Origin: Rhizobium sp. SG_E_25_P2 | Lineage (GTDB): Bacteria > Pseudomonadota > Alphaproteobacteria > Rhizobiales > Rhizobiaceae | Assembly (NCBI RefSeq): GCF_029892285.1 | Contig: NZ_JARXVM010000017.1 | Span: 62,001-126,000, forward strand | Length of the DNA stretch: 64,000 nucleotides | Direction of reading: 5' to 3' | Shown: positions 18,992-28,889 of the stretch, one piece after another | Layout: every line of letters begins with the position of its first letter | Numbering within the stretch: the first letter of the stretch is position 1 | Translations under genes and position numbers: made by a program | The notes under the pieces: model-generated | The model's input: only the letters and a program-made list of their open reading frames with translations | Told to the model about the DNA's origin: nothing | Databases searched by the model: none

Positions 18992-19693
18992 ATGGCCTCC
19001 TTGTCTGCTTTTCCGATCACTGAAAAATGGCCGCCGATCGACCCATCCGTCATTCAGCTCTATTCTTTGCCCACGCCCAACGGTGTGAAAGTATCGATTG
19101 CGCTCGAAGAATTGGGGCTGGCTTATGAAGCGCATAAGGTGGATTTTTCCACCAATGCCCAGAAGAGCCCGGAATTCGTTTCGCTCAATCCAAACGGCCG
19201 CATCCCCGCGCTGATCGATCCAAACGGGCCCGACGGCAAGCCGATCGGCCTGTTCGAATCCGGTGCGATCCTGCTTTATCTCGCTGAGAAAACCGGCATG
19301 CTCCTGCCGAAGGACGCCGCGGCACGCTATGAGGCGATCTGCTGGCTCATGTTCCAGATGGGCGGCGTCGGGCCGATGTTCGGCCAGTTCGGTCATTTCT
19401 ACAAATACGCCGCCGACAAGGTCGCCAACAATTCCTATCCGATGGAGCGCTATCGCGACGAAGCCAAGCGGCTGATGAGCGTGCTCGACGCGCGCCTTCA
19501 GGATCGTCCGTTCCTGATGGGCGAGGACTATACGATCGCCGACATCACCACCTTCCCATGGATCTGGTGCGCCGATTTCTATTACGGCGGCAAGGACGTG
19601 CTGGAAATGGACACGTTCCCGGCAATGATGGCCTGGTACGAACGCTGCATGGCGCGCCCGGCGACCCAGAAGGGTCTCAAGGTTCCGGCTTGA
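18992..19693 (+). CDS. Glutathione S-transferase family protein (YghU/YfcG-like)
   Basis: The 233-residue protein has the two-domain GST layout: a thioredoxin-like N-terminal domain (LYSLPTPNGVKVSIALEELGLAYE, then LNPNGRIPALID and FESGAILLYLAEKTG) and an all-helical C-terminal domain (MGEDYTIADITTFPW). The TPNG motif and the sequence around it point to the Nu-class YghU/YfcG disulfide-bond oxidoreductases, which act on glutathione or glutathionylspermidine disulfides in the cytoplasm. AGGA precedes the ATG. It ends in a strong terminator shared with the converging IalB-family gene. Confidence 0.92.
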   Translation: MASLSAFPITEKWPPIDPSVIQLYSLPTPNGVKVSIALEELGLAYEAHKVDFSTNAQKSPEFVSLNPNGRIPALIDPNGPDGKPIGLFESGAILLYLAEKTGMLLPKDAAARYEAICWLMFQMGGVGPMFGQFGHFYKYAADKVANNSYPMERYRDEAKRLMSVLDARLQDRPFLMGEDYTIADITTFPWIWCADFYYGGKDVLEMDTFPAMMAWYERCMARPATQKGLKVPA

Positions 19694-19733
19694 ACTGAGC
19701 CGGCCCGCAAGCAGATTTCACATATCCCAAAAG

Positions 19734-19770
19734 AAAAACCCGGGACGCGCCAACCGCGTCCCGGGTTTTT
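19734..19770. terminator. Bidirectional terminator
   Basis: A perfect 16-bp inverted repeat (AAAAACCCGGGACGCG / CGCGTCCCGGGTTTTT, loop CCAAC) lies between the convergent GST and IalB-family genes. The A- and T-runs at its two ends make it an intrinsic terminator on both strands. Confidence 0.9.
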
Positions 19771-19792
19771 ATATGGCAGGAGCCGAACGGCC

Positions 19793-20413
19793 TTACTGCT
19801 GGGTGGCGGCCTTCTGGGCGTCTTCCAGCTTCTTGCGGGCTTCCTCGGCCTTCTTCTGCATTTCTTCCTGCAGCTTGCGCTGGGTTTCCTGCAGCTTGGA
19901 CTGTTCCATGGCCGGACCGTCGAACACGCCGGTGAAGCCCGACAGCGTCATCTTGATCGGATTCGGAGCGCGCTGGAAATTCACCGAGGTGAACACGACT
20001 TCATTGCCCTTCTTGAGGCTGGCGATGACGGCGTCGGTCAGCGGCATTTCGGCGATGCAGAGATCAGGCATGCAGATGCCGTAATCCAGCTTCATGCCCT
20101 TGCCGCCGTCGATCTGCATCAGAACGCCCGGGGGAATGAGGCGCGCCGGCGGCACCGAAACCTGCATGAACTTGCGGTTCACCTTGCCCGACACCGTGAC
20201 CAGCGCCACGGCGGTGATCAGCTGTCCGGTGTTGGCGGCGATGATGTTGCGCACCGAGCAGATATCCGAGTCGCCCTGCTTGTCGCACACCTTGAACCAG
20301 CCCTGCGGCGTCGCCTGCTGCGCCGACGCCGTCACCGGAGCGGCGACCAGCGTCGTTGCGAAAGTAGCGCCTGCGATCAGCGCGCCGACAACGGATTTGA
20401 ACTTGGATGTCAT
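19793..20413 (-). CDS. Invasion-associated locus B (IalB) family periplasmic protein
   Basis: This 206-residue protein has a signal peptide ending near VTASA|QQ. The IalB core begins with PQGWFKVCDKQGDSDICSVRN and includes a second pair of cysteines in YGICMPDLC, as expected for this disulfide-stabilised fold. The family is common in Rhizobiales, where it is named for the Bartonella invasion gene, but in free-living species the function is unknown. The last 40 residues form an Lys/Glu/Gln-rich helix (SKLQETQRKLQEEMQKK), an unusual tail. The ATG at 20413 is preferred to longer frames because the signal peptide begins there. Confidence 0.87.
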   Translation of the reverse strand: MTSKFKSVVGALIAGATFATTLVAAPVTASAQQATPQGWFKVCDKQGDSDICSVRNIIAANTGQLITAVALVTVSGKVNRKFMQVSVPPARLIPPGVLMQIDGGKGMKLDYGICMPDLCIAEMPLTDAVIASLKKGNEVVFTSVNFQRAPNPIKMTLSGFTGVFDGPAMEQSKLQETQRKLQEEMQKKAEEARKKLEDAQKAATQQ

Positions 20414-20679
20414 TTTGCTTTCCCGTCTCTTGGAAGATCTCCTCGGCGGCAACGCGGGCCGCTTGAGCCGCGCCCCTCCTGCCGACCAAATGAGGCGAAT
20501 GCATGACCCGCCTCGCATGGGCTCCTGTTACATCGGGCAGGCGGAGATATCCAGTATTTCTTGCTATGAAGCGGGTGAATATTTTCGCAGGGCGGCTGGT
20601 TCGTTGAAGTCTCGCGCCACACTTTGTACTGTCTGGCGTGATTCATCCGGTGTCGCCCCATGGTGCAAAGGGACAATTC

Positions 20680-22485
20680 GTGTTTAAACCGCTTTTCATT
20701 GCCATCCTGTGGCTAGCGCCGCTTTCTGCTGCGGCCCAGCCGATGCATGGCATCGCCATGCATGGCGAGCCGGCGCTGCCGGCGGACTACACGCATTTTC
20801 CCTATGCCGATCCCAAGGCCGCCAAGGGCGGAAAACTGTCGTTCGGCGTGGTTGGCACGTTCAACAATCTCAATTCTTTCATTCTCAAAGGCAAGCGCAC
20901 CACCGCGCGCGGCATGTGGGATCCGGAACTCGGCAATCTCGTGGTCGAATCGCTGATGGCGCGCTCGCGCGACGAGCCTTTCACAATGTATGGGCTCTTG
21001 GCCGAGACGGTGGAGATGGATGAGGACAGAACCTTCATCCAGTTCAACCTCAATCCCATGGCGCATTGGTCCGATGGCCAGCCGGTGACGCCGGAAGACG
21101 TCATGTTCACCTTCGAACTTCTGCGCGACAAGGGACGCCCGCCTTTCTCCAACCGGCTCAAGCTGGTCGAAAAGATGGAAAAGATCGGCGACCGCTCCGT
21201 GCGCTTCACCTTCAAGCCGGAGGCGGATCGCGAGTTTCCGTTGTTGCTGGCGCTGTCGCCGGTGCTGCCCAAGCACGCCACCAAGGTGGATAGTTTCGAG
21301 CAGACCACGCTGACGCCGCCTCTGGGCTCCGGCCCCTATCTCGTCAAGACCATCAAGCCCGGCGAGAAAATCGTTTATCAGCGCGACCCGAATTACTGGG
21401 GCAAGGACATTCCAGCCAAGGTCGGGTTCGACAATTTCGAAGAGATCTCCATCGAATATTATCTGCAGGAAAACACGCTGTTCGAAGCCTTCAAAAAAGG
21501 CCTGATCGACGTCTACAGCGAGGGCTCGCCGAAGAACTGGGACCTGGCTTACGATTTTCCCGCCGTCCAGCGGGGCGACGTGATCAAGGAAACATTCCAG
21601 CCACGCCTGCCCGCCAATACGCTGGCGATGACCTTCAACACACGGCGGCCTATCTTTGCCGATGTCAGGGTGCGCAAGGCGCTCACGCTCGCCTTCGATT
21701 TTGAATGGCTCAACCGCAGCCTGTTCGAGAAGGCCTATAGCCGCACCGAGAGCTTCTGGCAGAATTCGGACCTGTCGAGTCTTGGCGTCCCAGCGAGCCA
21801 GCACGAACTCGAGTTGCTGGGTCCGGCGCGGGCGAAAGTCGAGCCCGCCCTGCTTGACGGTTCCTTCCGCCTGCCCGTCTCCGACGGCTCAGGACGGGAT
21901 CGGAAGATCCTCAAGCAAACTTTCGCGCTTTTGAAGGAAGCCGGCTACCATATCGAGGGGGGCCGCATGCTTGGCCCCGACGGCAAGCCTTTCCGTTTCG
22001 AGATCCTGTCGCAGAGTCTGGACCAGGAGCGCATCGCCATCGCCTATCAGCGCACGCTGAGCGCGCTCGGCATCGCGGTCTCCATCCGCACAGTGGAAGA
22101 CGCGCAATATCAGGAGCGCACCCAAAAATTCGATTTCGACATGATTTTCCGCACTTATGCGGCGACGCTATCGCCGGGTCTCGAACAGGAGACGCGCTGG
22201 GCTTCGGCGTCGCGCGACATCGAAGGGTCCGACAACGCGGCCGGCGCAGCCGATCCCGATATCGACCGGATGATCGGCGTCATCCTCGCCGCCCGCGCCG
22301 ATGAGGATTACAAGGCCGCCGTCCGCGCCTTCGACCGGCTTTTGCTGTCGCAATATTACGCGATCCCGCTGTATCATTCGCCGGAACAACGCGTGGCGCG
22401 CTGGAAACATATCAACCACCCCGCAACGCTGTCTCTCTACGGCGTCCAGTTTCCCACCTGGTGGGACGAAAGGGCTCAAAAATGA
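20680..22485 (+). CDS. Extracellular solute-binding protein, YejA-type peptide ABC transporter
   Basis: This approximately 601-residue periplasmic protein belongs to family 5 substrate-binding proteins. The stretch AMHGEPALPADYTHFPYADP followed by GGKLSFGVVGTFNNLNSF is typical of YejA, the binding protein for oligopeptide and microcin C uptake. I set the start at a GTG (20680) with AAAGGGA six bases upstream, which puts the signal peptide (FKPLFIAILWLAPLSAAAQP) at the N-terminus. No yejBEF permease genes follow, which is unusual: the next gene is a DsbA-family protein overlapping by four bases (ATGA). A partner permease must be encoded elsewhere. Confidence 0.9.
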   Translation: MFKPLFIAILWLAPLSAAAQPMHGIAMHGEPALPADYTHFPYADPKAAKGGKLSFGVVGTFNNLNSFILKGKRTTARGMWDPELGNLVVESLMARSRDEPFTMYGLLAETVEMDEDRTFIQFNLNPMAHWSDGQPVTPEDVMFTFELLRDKGRPPFSNRLKLVEKMEKIGDRSVRFTFKPEADREFPLLLALSPVLPKHATKVDSFEQTTLTPPLGSGPYLVKTIKPGEKIVYQRDPNYWGKDIPAKVGFDNFEEISIEYYLQENTLFEAFKKGLIDVYSEGSPKNWDLAYDFPAVQRGDVIKETFQPRLPANTLAMTFNTRRPIFADVRVRKALTLAFDFEWLNRSLFEKAYSRTESFWQNSDLSSLGVPASQHELELLGPARAKVEPALLDGSFRLPVSDGSGRDRKILKQTFALLKEAGYHIEGGRMLGPDGKPFRFEILSQSLDQERIAIAYQRTLSALGIAVSIRTVEDAQYQERTQKFDFDMIFRTYAATLSPGLEQETRWASASRDIEGSDNAAGAADPDIDRMIGVILAARADEDYKAAVRAFDRLLLSQYYAIPLYHSPEQRVARWKHINHPATLSLYGVQFPTWWDERAQK

Positions 22486-23135
22486 CTGCAACTGTACAGA
22501 TCGACATTATTTCCGACGTTTTATGCCCCTGGTGCTATCTCGGGCAGGCAAGGCTCGGCATCGCGCTCGATAAGGTCAAAGACGTGCTGACCGCGGATAT
22601 TCATTGGAAGCCGTACCAGCTGAAACCTGATACGCCGCCAGAAGGCCTCGACACCTTCGCTTATCTCTCCTCGATCCTCGGCGGATCCGAGGGCGTGAAG
22701 CGGTCGCATGCCATGCTGACGCAGCTTGGCGAAGAGATCGGCCTGCCGTTTGCGTTGGAAAAGGCCACGGTCATGCCCAACACGATCGACGCACATCGGC
22801 TGATCTACTGGGCCGGGGCGCACGGAAGGAAAACACAGGACGCGGTGGCGAAAGCGCTGTTCAACGCCAATTTCGTCGAAGGCCTCAATGTCGGCGATCA
22901 TGCCGTTCTGCTCGACATCGCTGAAAAGAACGGGCTGGACCGCGCCGAGATCGCCGCCAAGCTGGCCTCCGACGCCGACCGCGACACGGTCAAGGCCGAT
23001 ATCGCCAGCGCCCAGCGCATGGGCGTCTCCGGCGTGCCCTGTTTCGTGATCGACAACCAATATGTCGTCACCGGCGCGCAATCGGTCGAAGTGTTCGAAA
23101 ACGCCTTCCGGCAGTTGGCCTCGATGAAGGCTTGA
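22482..23135 (+). CDS. DsbA-family oxidoreductase (FrnE/HCCA-isomerase-like)
   Basis: The 217-residue protein has a DsbA thioredoxin fold with active-site CPWC at residues 15–18 (DVLCPWCYLG), a helical insert, and the cis-proline segment GVPCFVIDN near the end. It lacks a signal peptide, so it is cytoplasmic, as in the FrnE group of dithiol-disulfide oxidoreductases and the related 2-hydroxychromene-2-carboxylate isomerases. The ATG overlaps the stop of the solute-binding gene, so the two are translationally coupled. The functional link is not evident. Confidence 0.9.
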   Translation: MTATVQIDIISDVLCPWCYLGQARLGIALDKVKDVLTADIHWKPYQLKPDTPPEGLDTFAYLSSILGGSEGVKRSHAMLTQLGEEIGLPFALEKATVMPNTIDAHRLIYWAGAHGRKTQDAVAKALFNANFVEGLNVGDHAVLLDIAEKNGLDRAEIAAKLASDADRDTVKADIASAQRMGVSGVPCFVIDNQYVVTGAQSVEVFENAFRQLASMKA

Positions 23136-23182
23136 GGCTGCGAGGGCGTGGTCTGGCGACTGCGCCCTCTCCTATCCCGGGT

Positions 23183-23503
23183 TCAGGCCTGGCGATCCTT
23201 GGCGCCGTCCGACCAGAGCGACGGGCCGTTCTGCTCGATGATCTGCGTCGCCTTTCGGAAGGTGATCTCGACCACGTCGCTTTCGCTGCTGAACAGATCG
23301 GCGCGCACGAAAGTGCGGGTCAACGTCTCGCCATTGACGACTTTTTCGATTCGTCCCGCCAAGCGGTATTGCGCGCCTTCCTTGCGGGGCGTGGCGACGA
23401 CGAGGCAATCATGAATGGTCTGCGCGGTTTCCTTCTGCTTGGCGGGCTCGCCAGCCGGAGAGGAGGAAAACAGGCTTTTGATTTTATCGAGAAATCCAGT
23501 CAT
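23183..23503 (-). CDS. HlyU-family small protein
   Basis: The 106-residue protein carries the HlyU domain seen in many alphaproteobacteria: ATPRKEGAQYRLAGRIEK, then FVRADLFSSESDVVEITFRKATQIIEQNG. The name comes from a proposed haemolysin activator, but no DNA-binding motif is visible, and the function in this order is unknown. The N-terminal FLDKIKSLFSSSPA stretch is a short amphipathic segment. It is transcribed alone, converging on the DsbA-family gene and divergent from the hydrolase gene. Confidence 0.8.
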   Translation of the reverse strand: MTGFLDKIKSLFSSSPAGEPAKQKETAQTIHDCLVVATPRKEGAQYRLAGRIEKVVNGETLTRTFVRADLFSSESDVVEITFRKATQIIEQNGPSLWSDGAKDRQA

Positions 23504-23580
23504 GATGGCGATGTAGCACAGCGTCCGGCGAGGGGGAAGCCGAAATGCGGAGCCGGAAGAGAAGCGGCGGAGGGCGTGTC

Positions 23581-24588
23581 ATGATCCTGATCTGGACGCT
23601 TATAGCGACGGCGCTTGCCGCAGGCGTCGTCTACGCGCTCGGCCCGCGCGAGACGGCCGATTTGACCATTACATTCAACGCCGACGAGATCGGCGCGGAT
23701 CTGGACGATTGGATCGCCCAAGGCGAGGCCCGTTACGACGACATCCGTCCCAACCTCGAAAAACGCATCGTCTGGCGGGACGGGCGCCCGGACGCCGAGA
23801 CGCCCCTGGCGCTTGTCTATATCCATGGTTTCTCCGCCTCTCCCGGTGAAATGCGACCCGTGCCGGAAAATCTCGCACAGCGGCTCGGCGCTCATCTCTT
23901 TCTGACGCGACTGACCGGCCATGGCCGCGCCGATCCCGACGCCATGGCAGAAGCGAGCTTGCAGGACTGGCTGAACGACACCGCCGAAGCGCTCGCCATC
24001 GGTGAGAGGCTGGGACGCAAAGTGGTGATCATGGCCACCTCCACCGGCGCGTCGCTGGTCACCATCCTGCTCGCCCGGCCGATATTTCGCGACAGGATCG
24101 CGGCGGTGATTTTCGTGTCGCCGAATTACGGCGTGCAGGCGGCGGGCGCGTTTCTTCTCGAAGGCCCCTGGGCCCGGCGCCTGGCGCATCTCATTCTCGG
24201 GCCGCGCCGGGGATTCGAGCCGGCGACGCCGGGGCACGCCGCCAACTGGACATCGGACTATCCGACGGACGCGCTTTTGCCCATGGCAGAGAGCGTCAAG
24301 CAGGCTCGGACGGTCGATCCCGCGGAGATAACCACCCCCGCGCTCTTTCTGATCTCGCCGCGAGACCGCGTCATCAGGCCTGATCTCGTCCGCGACATGC
24401 AAGCGAGATGGGGCGGGCCGAGCATGTTGATCGAAGTAGAAATGGTGCAGGATCCCTATTTTCACGTGCTGGCCGGGGATGCTCTGTCTCCCGCCACCAA
24501 TGATCTGATGGCGAACAGAGTCGCCGACTGGGTCGAAACGACGTTGGCTCCGCCTTCCACGCAGACGAAACAGTCGAATCGCTTATAA
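23581..24588 (+). CDS. Membrane-anchored alpha/beta hydrolase
   Basis: This 335-residue protein begins with an N-terminal hydrophobic segment (ILIWTLIATALAAGVVYAL) that probably anchors it in the inner membrane or is a signal. The alpha/beta hydrolase core shows YIHGFSASPGE (oxyanion loop), the nucleophile elbow MATSTGAS with serine in place of the usual GxSxG first glycine neighbour, an aspartate in ISPRDRVI, and a histidine in DPYFHVLAGD. The substrate is unknown; lipid or ester hydrolysis is the default inference. The ATG at 23581 follows GGAGGG; an extension to 23545 is possible. Confidence 0.85.
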   Translation: MILIWTLIATALAAGVVYALGPRETADLTITFNADEIGADLDDWIAQGEARYDDIRPNLEKRIVWRDGRPDAETPLALVYIHGFSASPGEMRPVPENLAQRLGAHLFLTRLTGHGRADPDAMAEASLQDWLNDTAEALAIGERLGRKVVIMATSTGASLVTILLARPIFRDRIAAVIFVSPNYGVQAAGAFLLEGPWARRLAHLILGPRRGFEPATPGHAANWTSDYPTDALLPMAESVKQARTVDPAEITTPALFLISPRDRVIRPDLVRDMQARWGGPSMLIEVEMVQDPYFHVLAGDALSPATNDLMANRVADWVETTLAPPSTQTKQSNRL

Positions 24589-24626
24589 ATGCAAAGCTCA
24601 AGCAAATTTTGCCGAAAGGACGCCGC

Positions 24627-25199
24627 ATGCGGATCAATCTTCTCCTGGCATCGCTCCTGTCACTCGCCATGCCACCCGTCGTTCTGGCCGGTCAAATCGC
24701 CGATCTGGCCAAGCAGGCGGAAGATGAAATCGGCAAGGCGGAAGGCGGACCGGCTGCGCATGAAAAAATGCGGGCGGCGTTGGCCGCAGCCCAGGCGAAG
24801 ATCCCCTTTGATATCCGCAAGGCGTTTTTCGTCAGCGAAAAGCCGCTGATGTTCGGCGCTTACCAGCGCGTCAAGGCCAACGAATTCCCTGTTGGTGCGA
24901 CCTTGATATCCTATGTCGAGCCGATCGGGCTCGCCTGGAAGTCCACCGATGACGCCAGAGTACAGGCCCGCTTTACGGTGGATTTCGAACTGCGCAGCCC
25001 GGAAGGCGAAATGCTTGCCGAACAAAAGGCGTTTGGCAATTTCTCGATCACCGCAGTCGAGCCGCTGTTCGAGATCTTCACGCCGCTGACACTCGACGTC
25101 TCCCAAGCTCCCGCCGGCGCTTATGTGTTGAAATACACCTTCACCGACCTGACGTCTGACAACAAGACCGATGTCGAGCAGCGCTTCACCCTGAAATGA
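24627..25199 (+). CDS. Predicted secreted protein of unknown function
   Basis: This 190-residue protein has a clear signal peptide (INLLLASLLSLAMPPVVLA|GQ). The mature part begins with a helix (residues about 20–60, DLAKQAEDEIGKAEGG) and then turns into a beta-rich region ending in DLTSDNKTDVEQRFTLK, which reads like an immunoglobulin-like fold common in periplasmic proteins. I do not recognise a family. AAAGGA precedes the ATG at 24627. The stop codon directly abuts the stop codon of lolD on the opposite strand (TGATCA). Confidence 0.72.
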   Translation: MRINLLLASLLSLAMPPVVLAGQIADLAKQAEDEIGKAEGGPAAHEKMRAALAAAQAKIPFDIRKAFFVSEKPLMFGAYQRVKANEFPVGATLISYVEPIGLAWKSTDDARVQARFTVDFELRSPEGEMLAEQKAFGNFSITAVEPLFEIFTPLTLDVSQAPAGAYVLKYTFTDLTSDNKTDVEQRFTLK

Positions 25200-25877
25200 T
25201 CAGAGTTCGACGATTCTGCCGGCCTCGATCGTAACGCGGCGATCCATGCGCGAGGCCAGTTCGTGATTATGGGTGGCGATCAACGCCGCAAGTCCTGACT
25301 GCCGCACCAGCGCCTCTAGCGCATCGAAGACATAGGACGCTGTGTGCGGATCGAGATTGCCGGTGGGCTCATCGGCGAGCAGTATGAGCGGAGCGTTGGC
25401 CACTGCGCGGGCGATGGCGACGCGTTGCTGCTCGCCGCCTGACAGTTCCGCAGGCCGATGCGTCGCCCTATGGCCGATGCGCATATAATCGAGCAATTGG
25501 CCGGCGCGCTCCGCAGCTTCCTTGGGGGGTAGGCCGCCGATCATCTGCGGCATCATCACATTTTCCAATGCCGAGAATTCCGGCAGAAGATGGTGAAACT
25601 GATAGACGAAACCAATATCGGAACGCCTGATATCGGTGCGTTCGGCGTCGGAAAGATTGCCGCAAGACCGGCCATTGACGATGACCTCGCCGCCATCCGG
25701 TCGCTCAAGCAGACCGGCCAGATGCAACAGCGTCGACTTGCCCGTGCCCGAGGGCGCCACCAGCCCGATCATTTCGCCCGGACGCATGGTGAAATCCGCA
25801 TCCTTGAGAATGTCGAGCTGCGTTTCGCCTTCCCCGTAATAGCGCGAAACGGCGGCGAGTTTGAGAATCTCGGTCAT
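25200..25877 (-). CDS. lolD: Lipoprotein-releasing system ATP-binding protein
   Basis: LolD powers release of outer-membrane lipoproteins from the inner membrane to LolA. The 225-residue ABC ATPase has Walker A (APSGTGKST, 41–49), the signature LSGGEQQR near 144–151, and Walker B ([13 protein letters not shown]) with the glutamate. The spacing after Walker A and the DEPTGNLD wording fit the LolD/MacB group. It starts 8 bases after lolC, its membrane partner, which supports the assignment. Confidence 0.94.
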   Translation of the reverse strand: MTEILKLAAVSRYYGEGETQLDILKDADFTMRPGEMIGLVAPSGTGKSTLLHLAGLLERPDGGEVIVNGRSCGNLSDAERTDIRRSDIGFVYQFHHLLPEFSALENVMMPQMIGGLPPKEAAERAGQLLDYMRIGHRATHRPAELSGGEQQRVAIARAVANAPLILLADEPTGNLDPHTASYVFDALEALVRQSGLAALIATHNHELASRMDRRVTIEAGRIVEL

Positions 25878-25885
25878 ATCTGGCC

Positions 25886-27187
25886 TTATTCGTAACGCAA
25901 CGCCTGAACGGGATCGATCTTCGACGCCCTCCAGGCCGGGAAGATGGTGGCGAGGAACGACAGCGTCAACGCCATGATCATGACCGAAATTGTCTCGCTG
26001 GCGTTCATTTCCGCCGGCAGCTGGCTGAGGAAATAGAGTTCCGGGTTGAAGACGTCAGTGCCGGCGATCCAGGAGAAGAATTCCTTGATCCGTTCGATGT
26101 TGAAACAGACCAGGCTGCCGAGCACGAAACCAGCCACAGTGCCCGTCACGCCGATCGCCGCGCCGGTCATGAAGAAGATACGCATGACCGCGCCCGATGT
26201 CGCTCCCATGGTGCGCAGGATGGCGATGTCGCTGCCCTTGTCCTTCACGAGCATGATCAGGCCGGAAATGATGTTGAGCGCGGCGACGAGCACGATCAAC
26301 GTCAGGATCATGAACATCACATTGCGTTCGACATTGAGCGCCGAGAAGAAGGTGCGGTTGCGGTCGCGCCAATCGGTCAGGAATATCTGCCTGCCGGCGG
26401 CGTCCTCGACCTTGGGTATCAGTCCGTCGATCTGGTCGGGATGATCGACGAAGACCTCTATGGACTTGGCGATTCCATCGGCGTTGAAATAGAGCTGCGC
26501 CTCGTCGAACGGCATGAAAATGATCGAGCCGTCATATTCGGACATGCCGATCTCAAAAATCGCGTCGACGCGGTAGCTCTTGACGCGCGGGCTGACGCCA
26601 AGCGGCGTCACGTCGCCTTCCGGTGAAATAAGGGTGATCTGATCACCGAGCTGCAGGCCAAGTTGCGTCGCGAGCCGGCTGCCCACGACGACGCCCTGCC
26701 CCGCTGCAAAGCCAACCAGATCGCCGGCCTTGATATTGTCGGCCACCATCTTCAGCTTCGTCAGGTCGTCAGCGCGCACGCCGCGCACGATCGTGCCCGT
26801 CCCCGCACCGCCCTTGCCAGAGGCCAGCGTCTGGCCGTCGATGAAAGGAATGGCGAATTTCACACCAGGAATCTTGGAAATATTGGCGGTGATCTCGGCG
26901 TAATTGTCGAGCGGCCCATCGGCCGCCTCGATCACCATATGGCCATTGATGCCGAGAATGCGGGTGATCAGCTCTGTGCGAAAACCATTCATCACCGCCA
27001 TGACGATGATGAGCGCGGCCACGCCAAGCATGATGCCGACGAAGGAGAAGCCGGCGATCACCGAAATGAACGCCTCCTTGCGGCGCGGGCGCAGATAGCG
27101 CCACGCCACCAGGCGCTCATAGGCTGAGAAAGGCCGCGAAGACGCTCGCGAGCTTGCGCCATCCTGAGCGCCCGTCCTGTCGGTCAT
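25886..27187 (-). CDS. lolC: Lipoprotein-releasing ABC transporter permease LolC/LolE
   Basis: The 433-residue inner-membrane protein has the FtsX/MacB fold: one membrane segment near residue 40 ([23 protein letters not shown] with the conserved FxxxxLGVA motif), a large periplasmic domain, and three C-terminal segments ([20 protein letters not shown] onward). It ends with the typical [20 protein letters not shown]. Only one permease gene is present, so the complex is probably the LolF-type homodimer with LolD rather than a LolC/LolE pair. It lies 11 bases after proS. Confidence 0.93.
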   Translation of the reverse strand: MTDRTGAQDGASSRASSRPFSAYERLVAWRYLRPRRKEAFISVIAGFSFVGIMLGVAALIIVMAVMNGFRTELITRILGINGHMVIEAADGPLDNYAEITANISKIPGVKFAIPFIDGQTLASGKGGAGTGTIVRGVRADDLTKLKMVADNIKAGDLVGFAAGQGVVVGSRLATQLGLQLGDQITLISPEGDVTPLGVSPRVKSYRVDAIFEIGMSEYDGSIIFMPFDEAQLYFNADGIAKSIEVFVDHPDQIDGLIPKVEDAAGRQIFLTDWRDRNRTFFSALNVERNVMFMILTLIVLVAALNIISGLIMLVKDKGSDIAILRTMGATSGAVMRIFFMTGAAIGVTGTVAGFVLGSLVCFNIERIKEFFSWIAGTDVFNPELYFLSQLPAEMNASETISVMIMALTLSFLATIFPAWRASKIDPVQALRYE

Positions 27188-27198
27188 GTCGTCCCCGT

Positions 27199-28527
27199 TC
27201 AGTTGCCCGAAGTCAGCTTGTTGATCGCCGCCTCGATGGTCATGGTTTCGCGCGCGCCGGTCTTGCGATCCTTGATCTCGACCTCGCCGGCGGCGACGCC
27301 GCGCGGACCGGCGATGATCTGGGTCGGCACGCCGATCAGGTCGGCGGTCGCAAATTTCGCGCCGGCGCGATCGTCGGTGTCGTCATAGAGCATATCGAAG
27401 CCGGCTTTGGTCAGAGCGGCGTAAATGCCCTCTGACGCCGCGTCGCAGGCGGCGTCGCCCGCCTTCATGTTGATCACCGACGCGTCGAAGGGCGCCACCG
27501 ACTTCGGCCAGATGATTCCCGCTTCGTCATGGGAGGCTTCGATAATGGCCGGAACAAGGCGCGTCGGGCCGATGCCGTAAGACCCCATATGCACTTGATG
27601 TTGCTTTCCATCCGGCCCCTGGACGGTCGCGTTCATCGTCTCGGAATATTTGGTGCCGAAATAGAAGATATGGCCGACTTCGATGCCGCGGGCGGACAGG
27701 CGTTCGCCTTCGGGAATCGCGTCGAATGCCGCCTCGTCATGCATTTCGGACGTTGCCGCATAGCGCGAGGTCCACTTGTCGAAGATGGCCTTGAGGCCAT
27801 CGACACTGTCGAAATCCGTGTCCTCGGCGGGGATGTCGAAATTCACGAAATCCTTGTGGCAGTAGACTTCGGACTCGCCGGTATCGGCGAGAATGATGAA
27901 TTCGTGGCTGTGATTGCCGCCAATCGGCCCGGTGTCGGCGCGCATCGGGATGGCGCGCAGGCCAAGACGATCAAAGGTGCGCAGATAGGCGGCGAACATC
28001 TTGTTGTAGGAATGGATGGCGCCGTCGCGGTCGAGATCGAAGGAATAGGCGTCCTTCATCAGGAATTCGCGCGAGCGCATCGTGCCGAAGCGCGGACGCA
28101 CCTCGTCACGGAACTTCAGCTGGATGTGATAGAGATTGAGCGGCAGATCCTTGTAGGACTTCACATAGGAGCGGAAGATCTCGGTGATCATTTCCTCATT
28201 GGTCGGACCATAGAGCATCTGGCGGTCCTGGCGGTCCTTGATGCGCAGCATTTCCTTGCCATAGGCGTCATAGCGGCCGCTTTCCTGCCAAAGCTCTGCA
28301 GATTGCAACGTCGGCATCAGCAATTCGATGGCGCCGGCGCGGTTCTGCTCTTCACGGATGATGGCGTTGACCTTGTCGAGCACGCGCTTGCCGAGCGGCA
28401 ACCAGCTGTAAATACCCTGGCTCTGCTGACGCACCATGCCCGCCCTCAGCATCAGGCGGTGGGAAACGATTTCCGCTTCCTTGGGATTTTCCTTGAGGAT
28501 GGGCAGGAAGTAACGGCTAAGACGCAT
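27199..28527 (-). CDS. proS: Prolyl-tRNA synthetase (short type)
   Basis: ProS charges tRNA-Pro. The 442-residue class II enzyme has motif 1 and motif 2 features ([53 protein letters not shown]) and a C-terminal anticodon-binding domain ([20 protein letters not shown]). It lacks the editing insertion of the long form, as usual in alphaproteobacteria. I chose the ATG at 28527, which starts MRLSRYFLP; the open frame runs 51 residues further but without family homology. Confidence 0.95.
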   Translation of the reverse strand: MRLSRYFLPILKENPKEAEIVSHRLMLRAGMVRQQSQGIYSWLPLGKRVLDKVNAIIREEQNRAGAIELLMPTLQSAELWQESGRYDAYGKEMLRIKDRQDRQMLYGPTNEEMITEIFRSYVKSYKDLPLNLYHIQLKFRDEVRPRFGTMRSREFLMKDAYSFDLDRDGAIHSYNKMFAAYLRTFDRLGLRAIPMRADTGPIGGNHSHEFIILADTGESEVYCHKDFVNFDIPAEDTDFDSVDGLKAIFDKWTSRYAATSEMHDEAAFDAIPEGERLSARGIEVGHIFYFGTKYSETMNATVQGPDGKQHQVHMGSYGIGPTRLVPAIIEASHDEAGIIWPKSVAPFDASVINMKAGDAACDAASEGIYAALTKAGFDMLYDDTDDRAGAKFATADLIGVPTQIIAGPRGVAAGEVEIKDRKTGARETMTIEAAINKLTSGN

Positions 28528-28889
28528 GTGATGATCCGGAATTTCTGCGACCCAGGTCGGAATCGCGGCAAAGACAGCAATTTTCCGCTGCTTCTTTAGC
28601 CAGTTCGAAGCAAGAAAGAAACCCGGAGGCGGAGAATTCCACCCCGAAAGCGACGCAGGCTCACAGTTGTCAGCGTTCAATCCTTGGATTTGGAAATCCT
28701 ATGGACTGATCCAATTTGGCGCGCCAGCATGGAAAGTGAGCGCAGGGAAAATTGGACTCAATGCGACAAGAATATGACCTTCACGCTGCGGAAGCCGTTA
28801 TTTTCTTGTCAACGTATTTTTTTTCTACGCTTGTCGCATTTTTGCAAAAAAGGTGATGACAACGATTAATCTTTGGGCTAGTTTCCGGT
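28528..28889. other. AT-rich intergenic region upstream of proS and of the ncRNA
   Basis: No gene is supported here. A possible promoter for the plus-strand RNA is GATGAC (28855–28860), 17 bases, CTAGTT (28878–28883), four of six matches to each alphaproteobacterial hexamer. The proS promoter must also be here but is not obvious. Confidence 0.4.
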
